This document shows, piece after piece, positions 56,788 to 64,000 of a stretch of 64,000 nucleotides of DNA. Source of the stretch: Nitrosomonas sp. GTDB lineage: Bacteria; Pseudomonadota; Gammaproteobacteria; Burkholderiales; Nitrosomonadaceae. Position 1 is the stretch's first letter, and each line of letters starts with the position of its first letter. Made by a program: the position numbers and the translations under genes. The notes under the pieces are model-generated. The model was not told the DNA's origin and did not search any database. It saw nothing but the letters and a program-made list of their open reading frames with translations. The stretch covers positions 30,355-94,354 of the forward strand of contig JADKHF010000001.1 of assembly GCA_016721865.1 (NCBI GenBank), given 5' to 3'.

Positions 56788-57387
56788 ATGATGACACTAT
56801 ATTCAACAATTACATGTCCATATAGCCATCGTTGCCGGATTGTCCTGCACGAAAAAGATATGGATTTTCAGGTAATTGATGTTGATCCAAATAATAAATC
56901 AGAAGACCTGGCAGTAATGAGTCCGTATGGAAAAGCCCCGGTGCTTGTGGAACGCGATCTTGTATTATATGAATCAAACATCATTAATGAATATATAGAT
57001 GATCGTTTTCCACATCCGCAATTAATGCCAGCAGATCCCGTTATGCGGGCTCGTGCTCGTTTGCTGTTGTTTCGCTTTGAACAAGAATTATTTTGTCATA
57101 TAGATGCGTTCGATGGGTCAGATCAAAAGGCAATTGATAAAGCCCGTACAGTAATAGCAGATAATCTGGCGATTATATCGCCAATCTTTGAAAAACAAAG
57201 GTTCATGCTCGGAGATGAATTTTCGATGCTTGATGTTGCCATAGCACCTCTGCTATGGCGTCTTGAACATTTTGGAATTCGCCTTCCTAAACAAGCAGCG
57301 CCACTACTAAAGTATTCGGAAAGACTGTTCAGTAGACCGCTCTTTATTGATGCATTATCAGCTTCAGAAAAAGTAATGCGGAAATGA
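56788..57387 (+). CDS. sspA: Stringent starvation protein A
   Basis: The 199-residue glutathione-transferase-fold protein starts LYSTITCPYSHRCRIVLHEK, lacks normal transferase activity in this family, and binds RNA polymerase to regulate stress and phage-type genes. The C-terminal GST helical domain ends with ALSASEKVMRK. It sits between petC and sspB, the usual betaproteobacterial order. Its stop overlaps the sspB start by four bases. Confidence 0.93.
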   Translation: MMTLYSTITCPYSHRCRIVLHEKDMDFQVIDVDPNNKSEDLAVMSPYGKAPVLVERDLVLYESNIINEYIDDRFPHPQLMPADPVMRARARLLLFRFEQELFCHIDAFDGSDQKAIDKARTVIADNLAIISPIFEKQRFMLGDEFSMLDVAIAPLLWRLEHFGIRLPKQAAPLLKYSERLFSRPLFIDALSASEKVMRK

Positions 57388-57818
57388 GCATTAATTCAAC
57401 CAAACCTTATTTGATTCGCTCAATTTATGATTGGTGCATTGATAGTGATTTTACACCGTATGTATCTGTAAAAGCCTCTTCAGATCTGGATATTCCGATG
57501 GAATTTGTAAAGGATGGGGAGATAGTTTTTAATATAAGCGCAAAAGCAGTGCATGAGCTTATTATTAACAATGATTTTATCAGTTTTACTGCACGATTCA
57601 ATGGTGTATCAACAAAGCTAGAAATACCGCTTAATGCTGTTAGAGGTATTTTTGCAAAAGAAGTAAATCAAGGAATAGCGTTCTCCACTGATAATGGAAA
57701 TGATAAAGATGAAAATCAAGGAAGAGCAATTAAAGGACAAAAAAATACTTCAATCCAGCATGCATTGAAATTTCAAACAAAAAAAACACGCAAACCTAAT
57801 CTTAGAATAATCAAATGA
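57384..57818 (+). CDS. sspB: SspB, ClpXP adaptor protein
   Basis: The 144-residue protein has LIRSIYDWCIDSDFTPYVSV and FNISAKAVHELIINNDFISF of SspB, followed by a flexible lysine-rich tail ending KPNLRIIK, the ClpX-binding end. SspB delivers ssrA-tagged peptides to ClpXP. It is translationally coupled to sspA. Confidence 0.93.
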   Translation: MSINSTKPYLIRSIYDWCIDSDFTPYVSVKASSDLDIPMEFVKDGEIVFNISAKAVHELIINNDFISFTARFNGVSTKLEIPLNAVRGIFAKEVNQGIAFSTDNGNDKDENQGRAIKGQKNTSIQHALKFQTKKTRKPNLRIIK

Positions 57819-57848
57819 TTTCAGCATTTGGGTTTGGTCATGTAAGTT

Positions 57849-57924
57849 GCCGGCATAGCTCAGATGGTAGAGCAGCTGATTTGTAATCAGAAGGTCCCGA
57901 GTTCGATTCTTGGTGTCGGCACCA
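57849..57924 (+). tRNA. tRNA-Thr (anticodon TGT)
   Basis: The 76 bases including CCA fold into a standard cloverleaf. Acceptor arm GCCGGCA pairs with TGTCGGC (one G-U pair), followed by discriminator A and encoded CCA. The D-arm has AGCTCAGATGGTAGAGCA. The anticodon loop CTGATTTGTAATCAG has TGT in the central position. The T-loop GTTCGATTC is intact. It is followed by foreign-looking DNA, making it a candidate integration site. Confidence 0.95.
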
Positions 57925-58448
57925 TAAAAACAATATGTTACTTAAGATATAAACTCTGATTTCTTAACCAGGGTTACACTGGGGTTACGTTACAAAAAAA
58001 CAACAAGAAAAAAAACAGCACACAAAGAACGCGGGCAAAGGAATATATTCAACTATCCGACTACACATTGAAAATTATGAACCGCCTGATGTGACCACAT
58101 CAAACAAAAAAAGAGCCGATTTATAATCTTTAGGAGTTGGCTTGGCATTTATTAGTTCCTCTAACAATTTCATCATATTCATTCTCTAGCAATTCTGAGA
58201 TTATCCACGCTGCGAAATCGATACTTTGCCGCCGCTTTTTTGCCTATAAGATAGATAGGCTATCCTAGTCGACACCATAACTCATTGAAATACAACACAC
58301 CGAGAGTCATATATCTTGATAAATAAGGATATGGCTTGTATACAGCTGGGTTCATTGAGCCTATCATTAATCGATATAATTTATTTGCACTGCGATATGT
58401 TATTTTGCGTAATTTGATTGTTTAGGCAATAAATCGAAAAGGAAAATA
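57925..58448. other. Gene-poor region after tRNA-Thr
   Basis: No recognised gene. Open codons on the plus strand (KNAGKGIYSTIRLHIENYEP) and minus strand (MNMMKLLEELINAKPTPKDY) are short and unassigned. At about 58268 GTCGACACCATAA resembles the tRNA 3' end (GTCGGCACCATAA), 12 of 13 bases, which could be a remnant of an attachment site. Confidence 0.45.
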
Positions 58449-59629
58449 ATGAATACTAAGCTTATGAATATTAAATATATTGCGGGGTTATTCGCCGGGA
58501 TATGCACTGTTTTGGTACCAGGGATGGGGGTGACGGCAGATTGGTCACTTAAAATATTGGACCAGGGGGCAACTGTGATCGCCATGAATGATTCTGGACA
58601 GGTTGTGGGTTACAACTGGAATGGTGTCACGCCATTGGGAGCTTATATCACTGGGCCAAACGGGACGGGGATCACTTATCTGGATGACTTGGATGGAGGG
58701 GTGCGCTCTGGACGTAGCTATCGAGCTGATCATCATTATGGACAGGTCGTAAGGTGGTCTTTTCAAATGGCCACGCCTTCATTACAGGTCCAAATGGCAC
58801 TGGGATAAGGGATTTAGGTACTTTGGGTGGAGACCATAGCTCCGCCTCTGCTGTTAATGATTCTGGACAGGTGGTAGGGAGTTCTGACGTTTCCAAAACA
58901 GCTCCATTTTATACACATGCCTTCATTACGGGTCCGAATGGCGTGGGTATGACCGATCTGGGTACCCCGGATATTCCGGGTGTGTACGACAGCGCCGCTT
59001 TTAACATTAATAATTCTGGGCAAGTGACTGGATTTATTCTGATTAGGCCCTCACCAGATAGTTACCGGCCAACCCTCACTCCTTTATTACTGAGCAAATG
59101 GCGGCAGGTATGCCTGATCTCGGCACCTTTGAATGCATGGCAAGCTGCAAGCAGGGCTTATGTTATCAATGACTCGCACGTAGGTGGTAGGGTTTCTGGT
59201 GAGGTTAAATTATACTCTATGACGCACATTCCTTCATCACGGGCGTAAATGGTGCCAATATGACTGACTTGATGGCGCAATAAATAGCTATGCCTGGAGA
59301 ATTAACGACGCTGGACAGGTGGTGGGGAATTTCAGTAGCCGGCTTTGTGATTTTGAATGTGATGATGTAATTAATTCGGCTTTCCTCTATAGCCAAAGGT
59401 TCTGTCACTGACTTATTGGCCTTAGCACCAATCGTGGCAGTTGGGTGGAATCAACTGGCGGCTCCGACATCAACAACCTGGGGCAGATCCTCGGGATAGG
59501 GGTTATCCCTACAGCATTTGCCTTTCGCCTATATCTGCAGTACCTGAACCGGGGGCTTATATGATGTTGCTGGCCGGGCTGGGGTTTCTGGGTTTCAGCG
59601 CACGTCGCAGAAAAGAATCAGCAGTTTAA
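58449..59629 (+). pseudogene. HAF-repeat PEP-CTERM protein, frameshifted
   Basis: A signal peptide (MNTKLMNIKYIAGLFAGICT) precedes repeats of the HAF type: VIAMNDSGQVVGYN, then HAFITGPNGTGIRDLGTLGG DHSSASAVNDSGQVVGSSD, then HAFITGPNGVGMTDLGTP and NINNSGQVTGF. The frame changes near 58700, 59090, 59240 and about 59450. It ends in frame with a PEP-CTERM tail, VPEPGAYMMLLAGLGFLGFS followed by ARRRK. Intact, it would be an exported, exosortase-sorted surface protein of about 390 residues. Substantial error or decay is implied. Confidence 0.78.
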
Positions 59630-59650
59630 ATTAGACTTAGATTAATCTAG

Positions 59651-59675
59651 AACGGGACTTGGGCTCCCGTTTTGA
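59651..59675 (+). terminator. Rho-independent terminator after the HAF gene
   Basis: AACGGGA, loop CTTGGGC, TCCCGTT followed by TTG forms a seven-base-pair hairpin beginning 21 bases after the stop codon. The T-tract is short (TTTTGATTG). Confidence 0.65.
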
Positions 59676-59703
59676 TTGTGCATACCGACAGGGCTAAGTT
59701 TTT

Positions 59704-59947
59704 TCAAGTTATTTTTGAATATGTCGATATAGCAAATGCGTTTAATAGAACGCTAATGAAGAAAAGTTTCATCATCTCCAGCCGGTCAAGGTTCGCAAAT
59801 AGCCTTGACTGGCTATAAACAAGTCTCTCAGCCAGTTTATTCAATGTAATGCGTTTTTTGTTTGCTATACCACAATTTATACTTTTCCTTGATACGCTCC
59901 CATCGTTTGCCATACTCACGCAGTAAGATTTTAATGGCGGTAGCCAT
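59704..59947 (-). CDS. Small hypothetical protein, probably frameshifted
   Basis: From ATG 59947 the frame reads MATAIKILLREYGKRWERIK and EKYKLWYSKQKTHYIE, then stops; the overlapping frame continues LNKLAERLVYSQSRLFANLD and RLEMMKLFFISVLLNAFAIS to 59704. Together they would give about 80 residues: a basic helix and a membrane helix at the C-terminus. No family recognised. It lies at the edge of the phage-like cluster. Confidence 0.4.
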
Positions 59948-59975
59948 TCATGCGGGGCTTTTTGAGTGTTGCGGT

Positions 59976-60200
59976 TTATTCTTGAGTTCTCATTCGTAAA
60001 TTCTGTAAATTCCGTCGTTGAAGCAATAAGATAGCCTTTAATTTTTGCATTTCACGGGAATGCAGACCATTTTTTCGTGGATTTTGTGAAGCAATAAGTT
60101 TACCTTGCTCAGTCTTCGGTCCCGTGGATTTTGCCCACGGCTGCCATTGCCTGATTTGTTCTGCTTGTCGTTTGCGTCTTTCCAAAGTCCAGCCATTCAT
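59976..60200 (-). CDS. Phage-associated small hypothetical protein
   Basis: The 74-residue frame starts MNGWTLERRKRQAEQIRQWQ PWAKSTGPKTEQGKLIASQN. This pattern (E-R-R-x-R-Q-A-x-x-I-R-x-W-x-P-W-x-x-S-T-G-P) is familiar from small proteins of unknown function linked to prophages in Betaproteobacteria. A 33-codon extension upstream has no support. It overlaps the end of the next upstream ORF by 92 bases, which may indicate a frameshift there. Confidence 0.6.
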   Translation of the reverse strand: MNGWTLERRKRQAEQIRQWQPWAKSTGPKTEQGKLIASQNPRKNGLHSREMQKLKAILLLQRRNLQNLRMRTQE

Positions 60201-60726
60201 CATGTTGTTGCTCCAATAGTTCGTTTTTGTTTTTTTGTAAATTCTGATATTTTTCAAGAGCTTCTGATTTATCTGAGTTATTAACCTGCATATGTCCAAG
60301 GGATTGATTCATCTGCTGTTTTATGAAAGTTGTCGGTTTTGGATTCTTCATTTCATATAAAGATAGTATTGTTTTCCGAGTGTTATCCTGCGCTTTTAAC
60401 ACCACACGCGCCAAGCCTTCAATCGTTTTGACATCATCAGAATTGCTCATTTTTACCGCCATATCAGTAAAAATGGCATCAAGCACTATGACCTGTCCGA
60501 CCAATAGCAGCTCAAACTTAGCGAATTTGCCTTCTACTGCATCAAGCGCAAAATCGCTTACTAATGCCGCCAGATACTCTTGATTTGCTTTTTTCCTCCA
60601 AACACTCTATCTTTATAAACATTCACCAGTGTGTTTTGCATGTAGTTTAGTAGTGTCCATGATGGTATCGGCATTCTTAATAGATTCGACAAACCGCTGC
60701 TTTTCTTCATCGGTCAACTCCGTCAT
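60109..60726 (-). CDS. Phage-like hypothetical protein, frameshifted
   Basis: ATG 60726 with GAGG upstream starts MTELTDEEKQRFVESIKNAD and soon loses frame (near 60615). Coding then continues as ANQEYLAALVSDFALDAVEG, KFAKFELLLVGQVIVLDAIF and NTRKTILSLYEMKNPKPTTF to about 60200. The last 30 codons are antiphase with the next gene and may be artefactual. Helical, no signal peptide. Family unknown; the neighbourhood suggests prophage origin. Confidence 0.5.
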
Positions 60727-60851
60727 AAATGAACCTCATTGCTTGGTGGTTTAAACATCCCTCTATTTTGTTGATTCTAAAAAACCAATGCTTTAAATCA
60801 TGATTGCGCTGTTGCAAATAGTTAATCCAGCCTTGCTTGCGGTAATTGCTG

Positions 60852-61154
60852 TTATAGAGCAGGTTCATCTCTCTTTGCCCTCGCTAATAGTTTTTTCAAC
60901 CATATTTCTGTAATGCCATATTTACGACAAATCTCAATTTGATTCAGGCCATTATATTCAGCAACGATTCGCCTATGCTTTTCAGCTAATTTAACCGCAT
61001 AATTGTTTTTGAGATAGACCACTCGACCGCCGATACAATCAGACAAATCGTTGATGATTTTGCTAGTGATTTTGGCTGCCAGTTCTTGATTTATTGAACT
61101 GGCCACAAGGTGTGTTTGAATTGCTGTATCTAGGATCTGGTAAAAATCATTCAT
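60852..61154 (-). CDS. Mor family transcriptional activator
   Basis: The 100-residue protein matches the Mor/C family of Mu-like phages: DLSDCIGGRVVYLKNNYAVK, then RIVAEYNGLNQIEICRKYGI TEIWLKKLL as the helix-turn-helix. Mor activates middle transcription in phage Mu. Other Mu genes (transposase A/B, head and tail genes) are not present here, so this is a remnant or an orphan regulator. Confidence 0.8.
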   Translation of the reverse strand: MNDFYQILDTAIQTHLVASSINQELAAKITSKIINDLSDCIGGRVVYLKNNYAVKLAEKHRRIVAEYNGLNQIEICRKYGITEIWLKKLLARAKRDEPAL

Positions 61155-61542
61155 ATTTAATAACTCGTTTTGGTTGAAGTCGAGTTATTAAAAAACAGTG
61201 TTGCCGGGAGCGTTCTGGGCCGGTTTTCCTAATTTGGTAGTATTTCTTTTTATGCTTTGGATGCGCGGTAGAGTACTGCGCCTATCCGGTACATTTATAC
61301 TGATATGGGTGCTTCCTGCTTTGGCAAGCAATATTCCGTGTTTTGGTAAAAGGAAAGTGGCTGCAGTCTTATATCTAGCCTTATTGCAGACTAGATTTCT
61401 ATCTGCGGGCTCTTATTGAACTCGCCATGAACGCCCTGGTAGTAGGCTGATGAAGAAAATAGCAAGATGATAATAATCAGAGATTGCATAATAATAAAGG
61501 CTGAGTGTGTATCCGGAGACATTCTTTAACGACAAGTACCGA
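61155..61542. other. Intergenic region between the Mor gene and umuC
   Basis: No gene is recognised. A 73-codon plus-strand frame starting MLPGAFWAGFPNLVVFLFML is hydrophobic but has no ribosome site or family features. No clear LexA site is visible here. Confidence 0.4.
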
Positions 61543-62835
61543 TCATTTCGTAACGCAAATCAGCTCATCCCAGTTCGTCGTATAGTTGGGACTTCTATTT
61601 CCCTGCTTCATCTTCCAGGGTTGCTTGCATCCCTCGGATGCAAGTTTCAAAGTGCCTCGACCCATACGAGCATTGATCTGATCCATGACACTCATCAATT
61701 TGCTGGATTGATTATCTGTTGCTGATACCGAGCCAAAGAGATCCAGTTGCCGGTATTGCCTGGGTACCAGTTCAGATAGCATCACGCCCGCTTTCTGATA
61801 TTTGTAGCCACGGCGGTAAATTCTGCGCAATCCCCAAAGCGCAACTCTGGTCAGTAATCTCGTATCATCCGTTTGTCTTGGCAACGCAATCGTCATGCCG
61901 TTGGCATAATACGGTTCTTTCTCATTGAATGGACTGGTGCGAATATTGACATGCACTGATCCAGCATAGGATTGTTGCCTTCGCAGTTTCTCTGCTGCAC
62001 GACTGATGTAAAGGGATACAGATTCTTCCAGGCTAGCCAGATCGGATACAGGAATGCCGAACGAGCGGGAACTGACGATCTGTTTTTTCGGTGGATTGAT
62101 TTCTTCCAGTTCGATACAGGCAGTGCCATTGATTTCGCGAATGGTTTTCTCCATCACAACCGAGAAACGGGCGCGCAGTTGTGATGGCGACGCTGTTTTG
62201 AGATCCAGCACGGTCTTGATGCCTATTTCATGCAGTTTGGGTGCAAGCCGCCTGCCAATACCCCAGATTTCACCGACTTCAATTTTGCTGAACCATTCAT
62301 CTTGTTGCTGGGATGACATGGCGTTCAGATCGCACACACCATTGAACTCAGGATTCTTTTTGGCAATATGATTGGCAAGCTTGGCCAGCGTCTTGGTTGA
62401 TCCAATTCCGACACAAACCGGCAATCCCGTCCATTGCTTGATCCGCTGACGGATATGCTGACCATAGAGAATCTGGTTTTGTTTTCTGAATCCAGTCAGA
62501 TCAAGAAAGCATTCATCAATGGAATAAATTTCCTGGTTTGGGCTAAACATTGACAGTATGCTCATGACGCGATTGCTCATGTCGGCATACAACACATAAT
62601 TGGATGAGTAGGCAATGATTCCGTGTTTTTTGGCCAGATCTTTCAGCTGAAACCAGGGTTGGCCCATTCTGACGCCCAACGCTTTGACTTCGTTGCTTCT
62701 GGCAACCGCGCAACCGTCATTGTTGGATAGCACTACAACCGGTTTGTCTTCCAGTTTGGGATTGAACACCCGTTCACAACTGACATAAAAATTGTTGACG
62801 TCAATTAATGCGATGGAGCGGTTATGCTTATCCAT
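61543..62835 (-). CDS. umuC: DNA polymerase V catalytic subunit UmuC (Y family)
   Basis: The 430-residue protein has IALIDVNNFYVSCERVFNPK and SIDECFLDLTGF (catalytic acidic residues), a helix-hairpin-helix thumb region GEIWGIGRRLAPKLHEIGI and the C-terminal RSPNYTTNWDEL end typical of UmuC. It performs error-prone translesion synthesis after activation by RecA and UmuD'. The start overlaps the upstream nuclease gene by eight bases; umuD is not in the window. Intact. Confidence 0.92.
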   Translation of the reverse strand: MDKHNRSIALIDVNNFYVSCERVFNPKLEDKPVVVLSNNDGCAVARSNEVKALGVRMGQPWFQLKDLAKKHGIIAYSSNYVLYADMSNRVMSILSMFSPNQEIYSIDECFLDLTGFRKQNQILYGQHIRQRIKQWTGLPVCVGIGSTKTLAKLANHIAKKNPEFNGVCDLNAMSSQQQDEWFSKIEVGEIWGIGRRLAPKLHEIGIKTVLDLKTASPSQLRARFSVVMEKTIREINGTACIELEEINPPKKQIVSSRSFGIPVSDLASLEESVSLYISRAAEKLRRQQSYAGSVHVNIRTSPFNEKEPYYANGMTIALPRQTDDTRLLTRVALWGLRRIYRRGYKYQKAGVMLSELVPRQYRQLDLFGSVSATDNQSSKLMSVMDQINARMGRGTLKLASEGCKQPWKMKQGNRSPNYTTNWDELICVTK

Positions 62836-64000
62836 GCAATGCGATTACTTCGACATCTTTGCGGTTCAGGAATTTCAGCAGATAGCGGTAAGTATCACAA
62901 TCAAAATGTGGATGAGTCGCTATTTCATCAAACTCCTGATGATCTCTCACTGTTCCAAGATGACACCATTGGTCAAAGACATGCATTTCTGTCATGTCAT
63001 TATCCGGATTATGCTCTCGAATCCAGATGCGACCATCAAACGGCCACGCTAAAAGCTTGTAACCACTTAAAGCTATCAAAAGGCGTAAGCGATGAGATTC
63101 CGCAGATTCTTTGCCCGCACATAAGCCTTTGCAGTGTTTTAATTGATGCGCAAAACACACGCCAGTGCCTTTTTCCAGGCCTAATGCCTTATCACATAGC
63201 CCATGTTCATCGGCAAGCTTATTTAGAATTTCCAGTGCTTGTCGTTTGGTTTTGAAAGTGCCATAAACATTATCTAAGATAGTCCAGTCAATATCACTTT
63301 CATAAATCAAGGTAACCAATGGCCGGGCTGCGGGGTCATCCGAAACCTGCCATGCGCATAATTGTCGCTCACGTCTGAGCTGCCGATTGTGTATAGGCTG
63401 ATATTCTTTAATCAAGTGCGATTCTAGTAGCAGTGCTCCCAGTTCTCCGCTGGTGACCCGGTACTCGATTCGCTTGATTTCTTGGGCAATGCGCATTTCC
63501 TTGGCTGAGCTATGATCACCCTGAAAGTGACTGAGCACACGAGTTCTCAAAGTGACACTTTTACCGACATACAGCAATGCACTGTCACCATGGAATAAAT
63601 AAACACCGAAGGTGTCCGGTATGGCATTGATTTCAAATTGGTCGAGATTAGCCGGAATGGCTTGCTGTTTCAGTAATGCCAGGGCAGCTTCCTGAACGGC
63701 ATTTTCACCTAATTCATTGAAGGCCGCAGCAATAAACGCCGCCATCATTTCCGTATCACCCATGGCTCGGTGGCGGTTTTCACAAACCAGTTTGAATCTT
63801 TCTATAATGGCATCTAAGCCATGCCCTTTATGTTGCGGATAGAGCCTTCTTGAAAGTTTAACCGTGCAAAGAAGTTTTTTCTGGAAGGTAATGCCAATGC
63901 GCTTGAATTCGTTTTTGAGGAAACCATAATCAAAACGCACATTGTGAGCACACAATACCGCATTATCCAGCCAATCTAGCAGCGTGTTGCGAACTTCAAA
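62828..64000 (-). CDS. DnaQ-like exonuclease fused to a GIY-YIG (UvrC/Cho-like) nuclease, N-terminus beyond the window
   Basis: The visible part begins FEVRNTLLDWLDNAVLCAHN VRFDYGFLKNEF and includes GHGLDAIIERFKL and HRAMGDTEMMAAFI, the DEDD exonuclease motifs II and III. From about 150 residues on, GVYLFHGDSALLYVGKSVTL RTRVLSHF is a GIY-YIG domain, followed by a UvrC-like region with CFAHQLKHCKGLCAGKES. Such proteins combine 3'-5' exonuclease with a Cho-like incision activity and are linked to repair. It overlaps umuC by eight bases, implying a shared SOS-type transcript. The ORF extends past base 64000. Confidence 0.87.
   Translation of the reverse strand, partial: FEVRNTLLDWLDNAVLCAHNVRFDYGFLKNEFKRIGITFQKKLLCTVKLSRRLYPQHKGHGLDAIIERFKLVCENRHRAMGDTEMMAAFIAAAFNELGENAVQEAALALLKQQAIPANLDQFEINAIPDTFGVYLFHGDSALLYVGKSVTLRTRVLSHFQGDHSSAKEMRIAQEIKRIEYRVTSGELGALLLESHLIKEYQPIHNRQLRRERQLCAWQVSDDPAARPLVTLIYESDIDWTILDNVYGTFKTKRQALEILNKLADEHGLCDKALGLEKGTGVCFAHQLKHCKGLCAGKESAESHRLRLLIALSGYKLLAWPFDGRIWIREHNPDNDMTEMHVFDQWCHLGTVRDHQEFDEIATHPHFDCDTYRYLLKFLNRKDVEVIALHG

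Noticed and set aside
61198..61419. 73-codon hydrophobic plus-strand frame
   Set aside because: It has no ribosome site, no family features and no neighbours that would support it.

Overview
The window looks like a chromosomal piece of a betaproteobacterium, most likely a Nitrosomonas-type ammonia oxidiser. The evidence is gene content and order: dciA / M23 peptidase / secA, petABC-sspA-sspB, comM-ubiK, amgK-murU-pepP, thiS-thiG-trmB, plus two PEP-CTERM proteins. No ammonia-oxidation gene is present, so the genus is an inference. Many genes carry one-base insertions or deletions in short homopolymers (murU, sdhC, secA tail, P-type ATPase, Usp, the SMC-like ATPase, IS3 orfA). This suggests draft-quality sequence, so each broken gene must be weighed as real decay versus base-calling error.

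Layout. 1-3.8 kb: kdpFAB potassium pump genes on the minus strand, kdpA and kdpB heavily broken, with a tiny membrane peptide gene ahead of kdpF. 4-12 kb: housekeeping genes (comM, ubiK, amgK-murU cell-wall recycling, pepP, trmB, thiG, thiS). 12-20.5 kb: accessory region with a TPR-GNAT fusion, an IS630 element, a serralysin-like protease, a fatty-acid desaturase between two direct repeats, a GDSL PEP-CTERM esterase and a PagL-like lipid A deacylase. 20.6-25.6 kb: lysR diverging from pirin-doxX, then a GCS2-like ligase with an M14 hydrolase. 26-28.5 kb: sdhCDA with no adjacent sdhB and a damaged sdhA. 28.5-34.8 kb: universal stress protein and an Mrp/Mbh-type cation/proton antiporter operon, cut off at a junction with a defence-island remnant.

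34.8-40 kb: a minus-strand remnant island with an HTH-HsdS fusion, a large zinc-hook SMC/RecF-like ATPase with a possible nuclease-like C-terminus, and a broken RhuM gene, bounded by an IS3 element. This is the most interesting locus. 40-48 kb: PacL-like cation ATPase with Usp, aroE, a TonB protein, an RNase II-family enzyme. 48-57.9 kb: TPR lipoprotein, dciA, M23 peptidase, secA (with an internal gap), cytochrome bc1 genes (petC heme motif frameshifted), sspAB and tRNA-Thr. 58-61.2 kb: a broken HAF-repeat PEP-CTERM gene and a Mu-like phage remnant (Mor regulator). 61.5-64 kb: umuC and an exonuclease/GIY-YIG nuclease running off the window.

Between genes lie at least five families of short inverted-terminal-repeat elements (MITE-like). 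One family has three copies sharing ends but with different interiors, and one family supplies the stop codons of two neighbouring genes.
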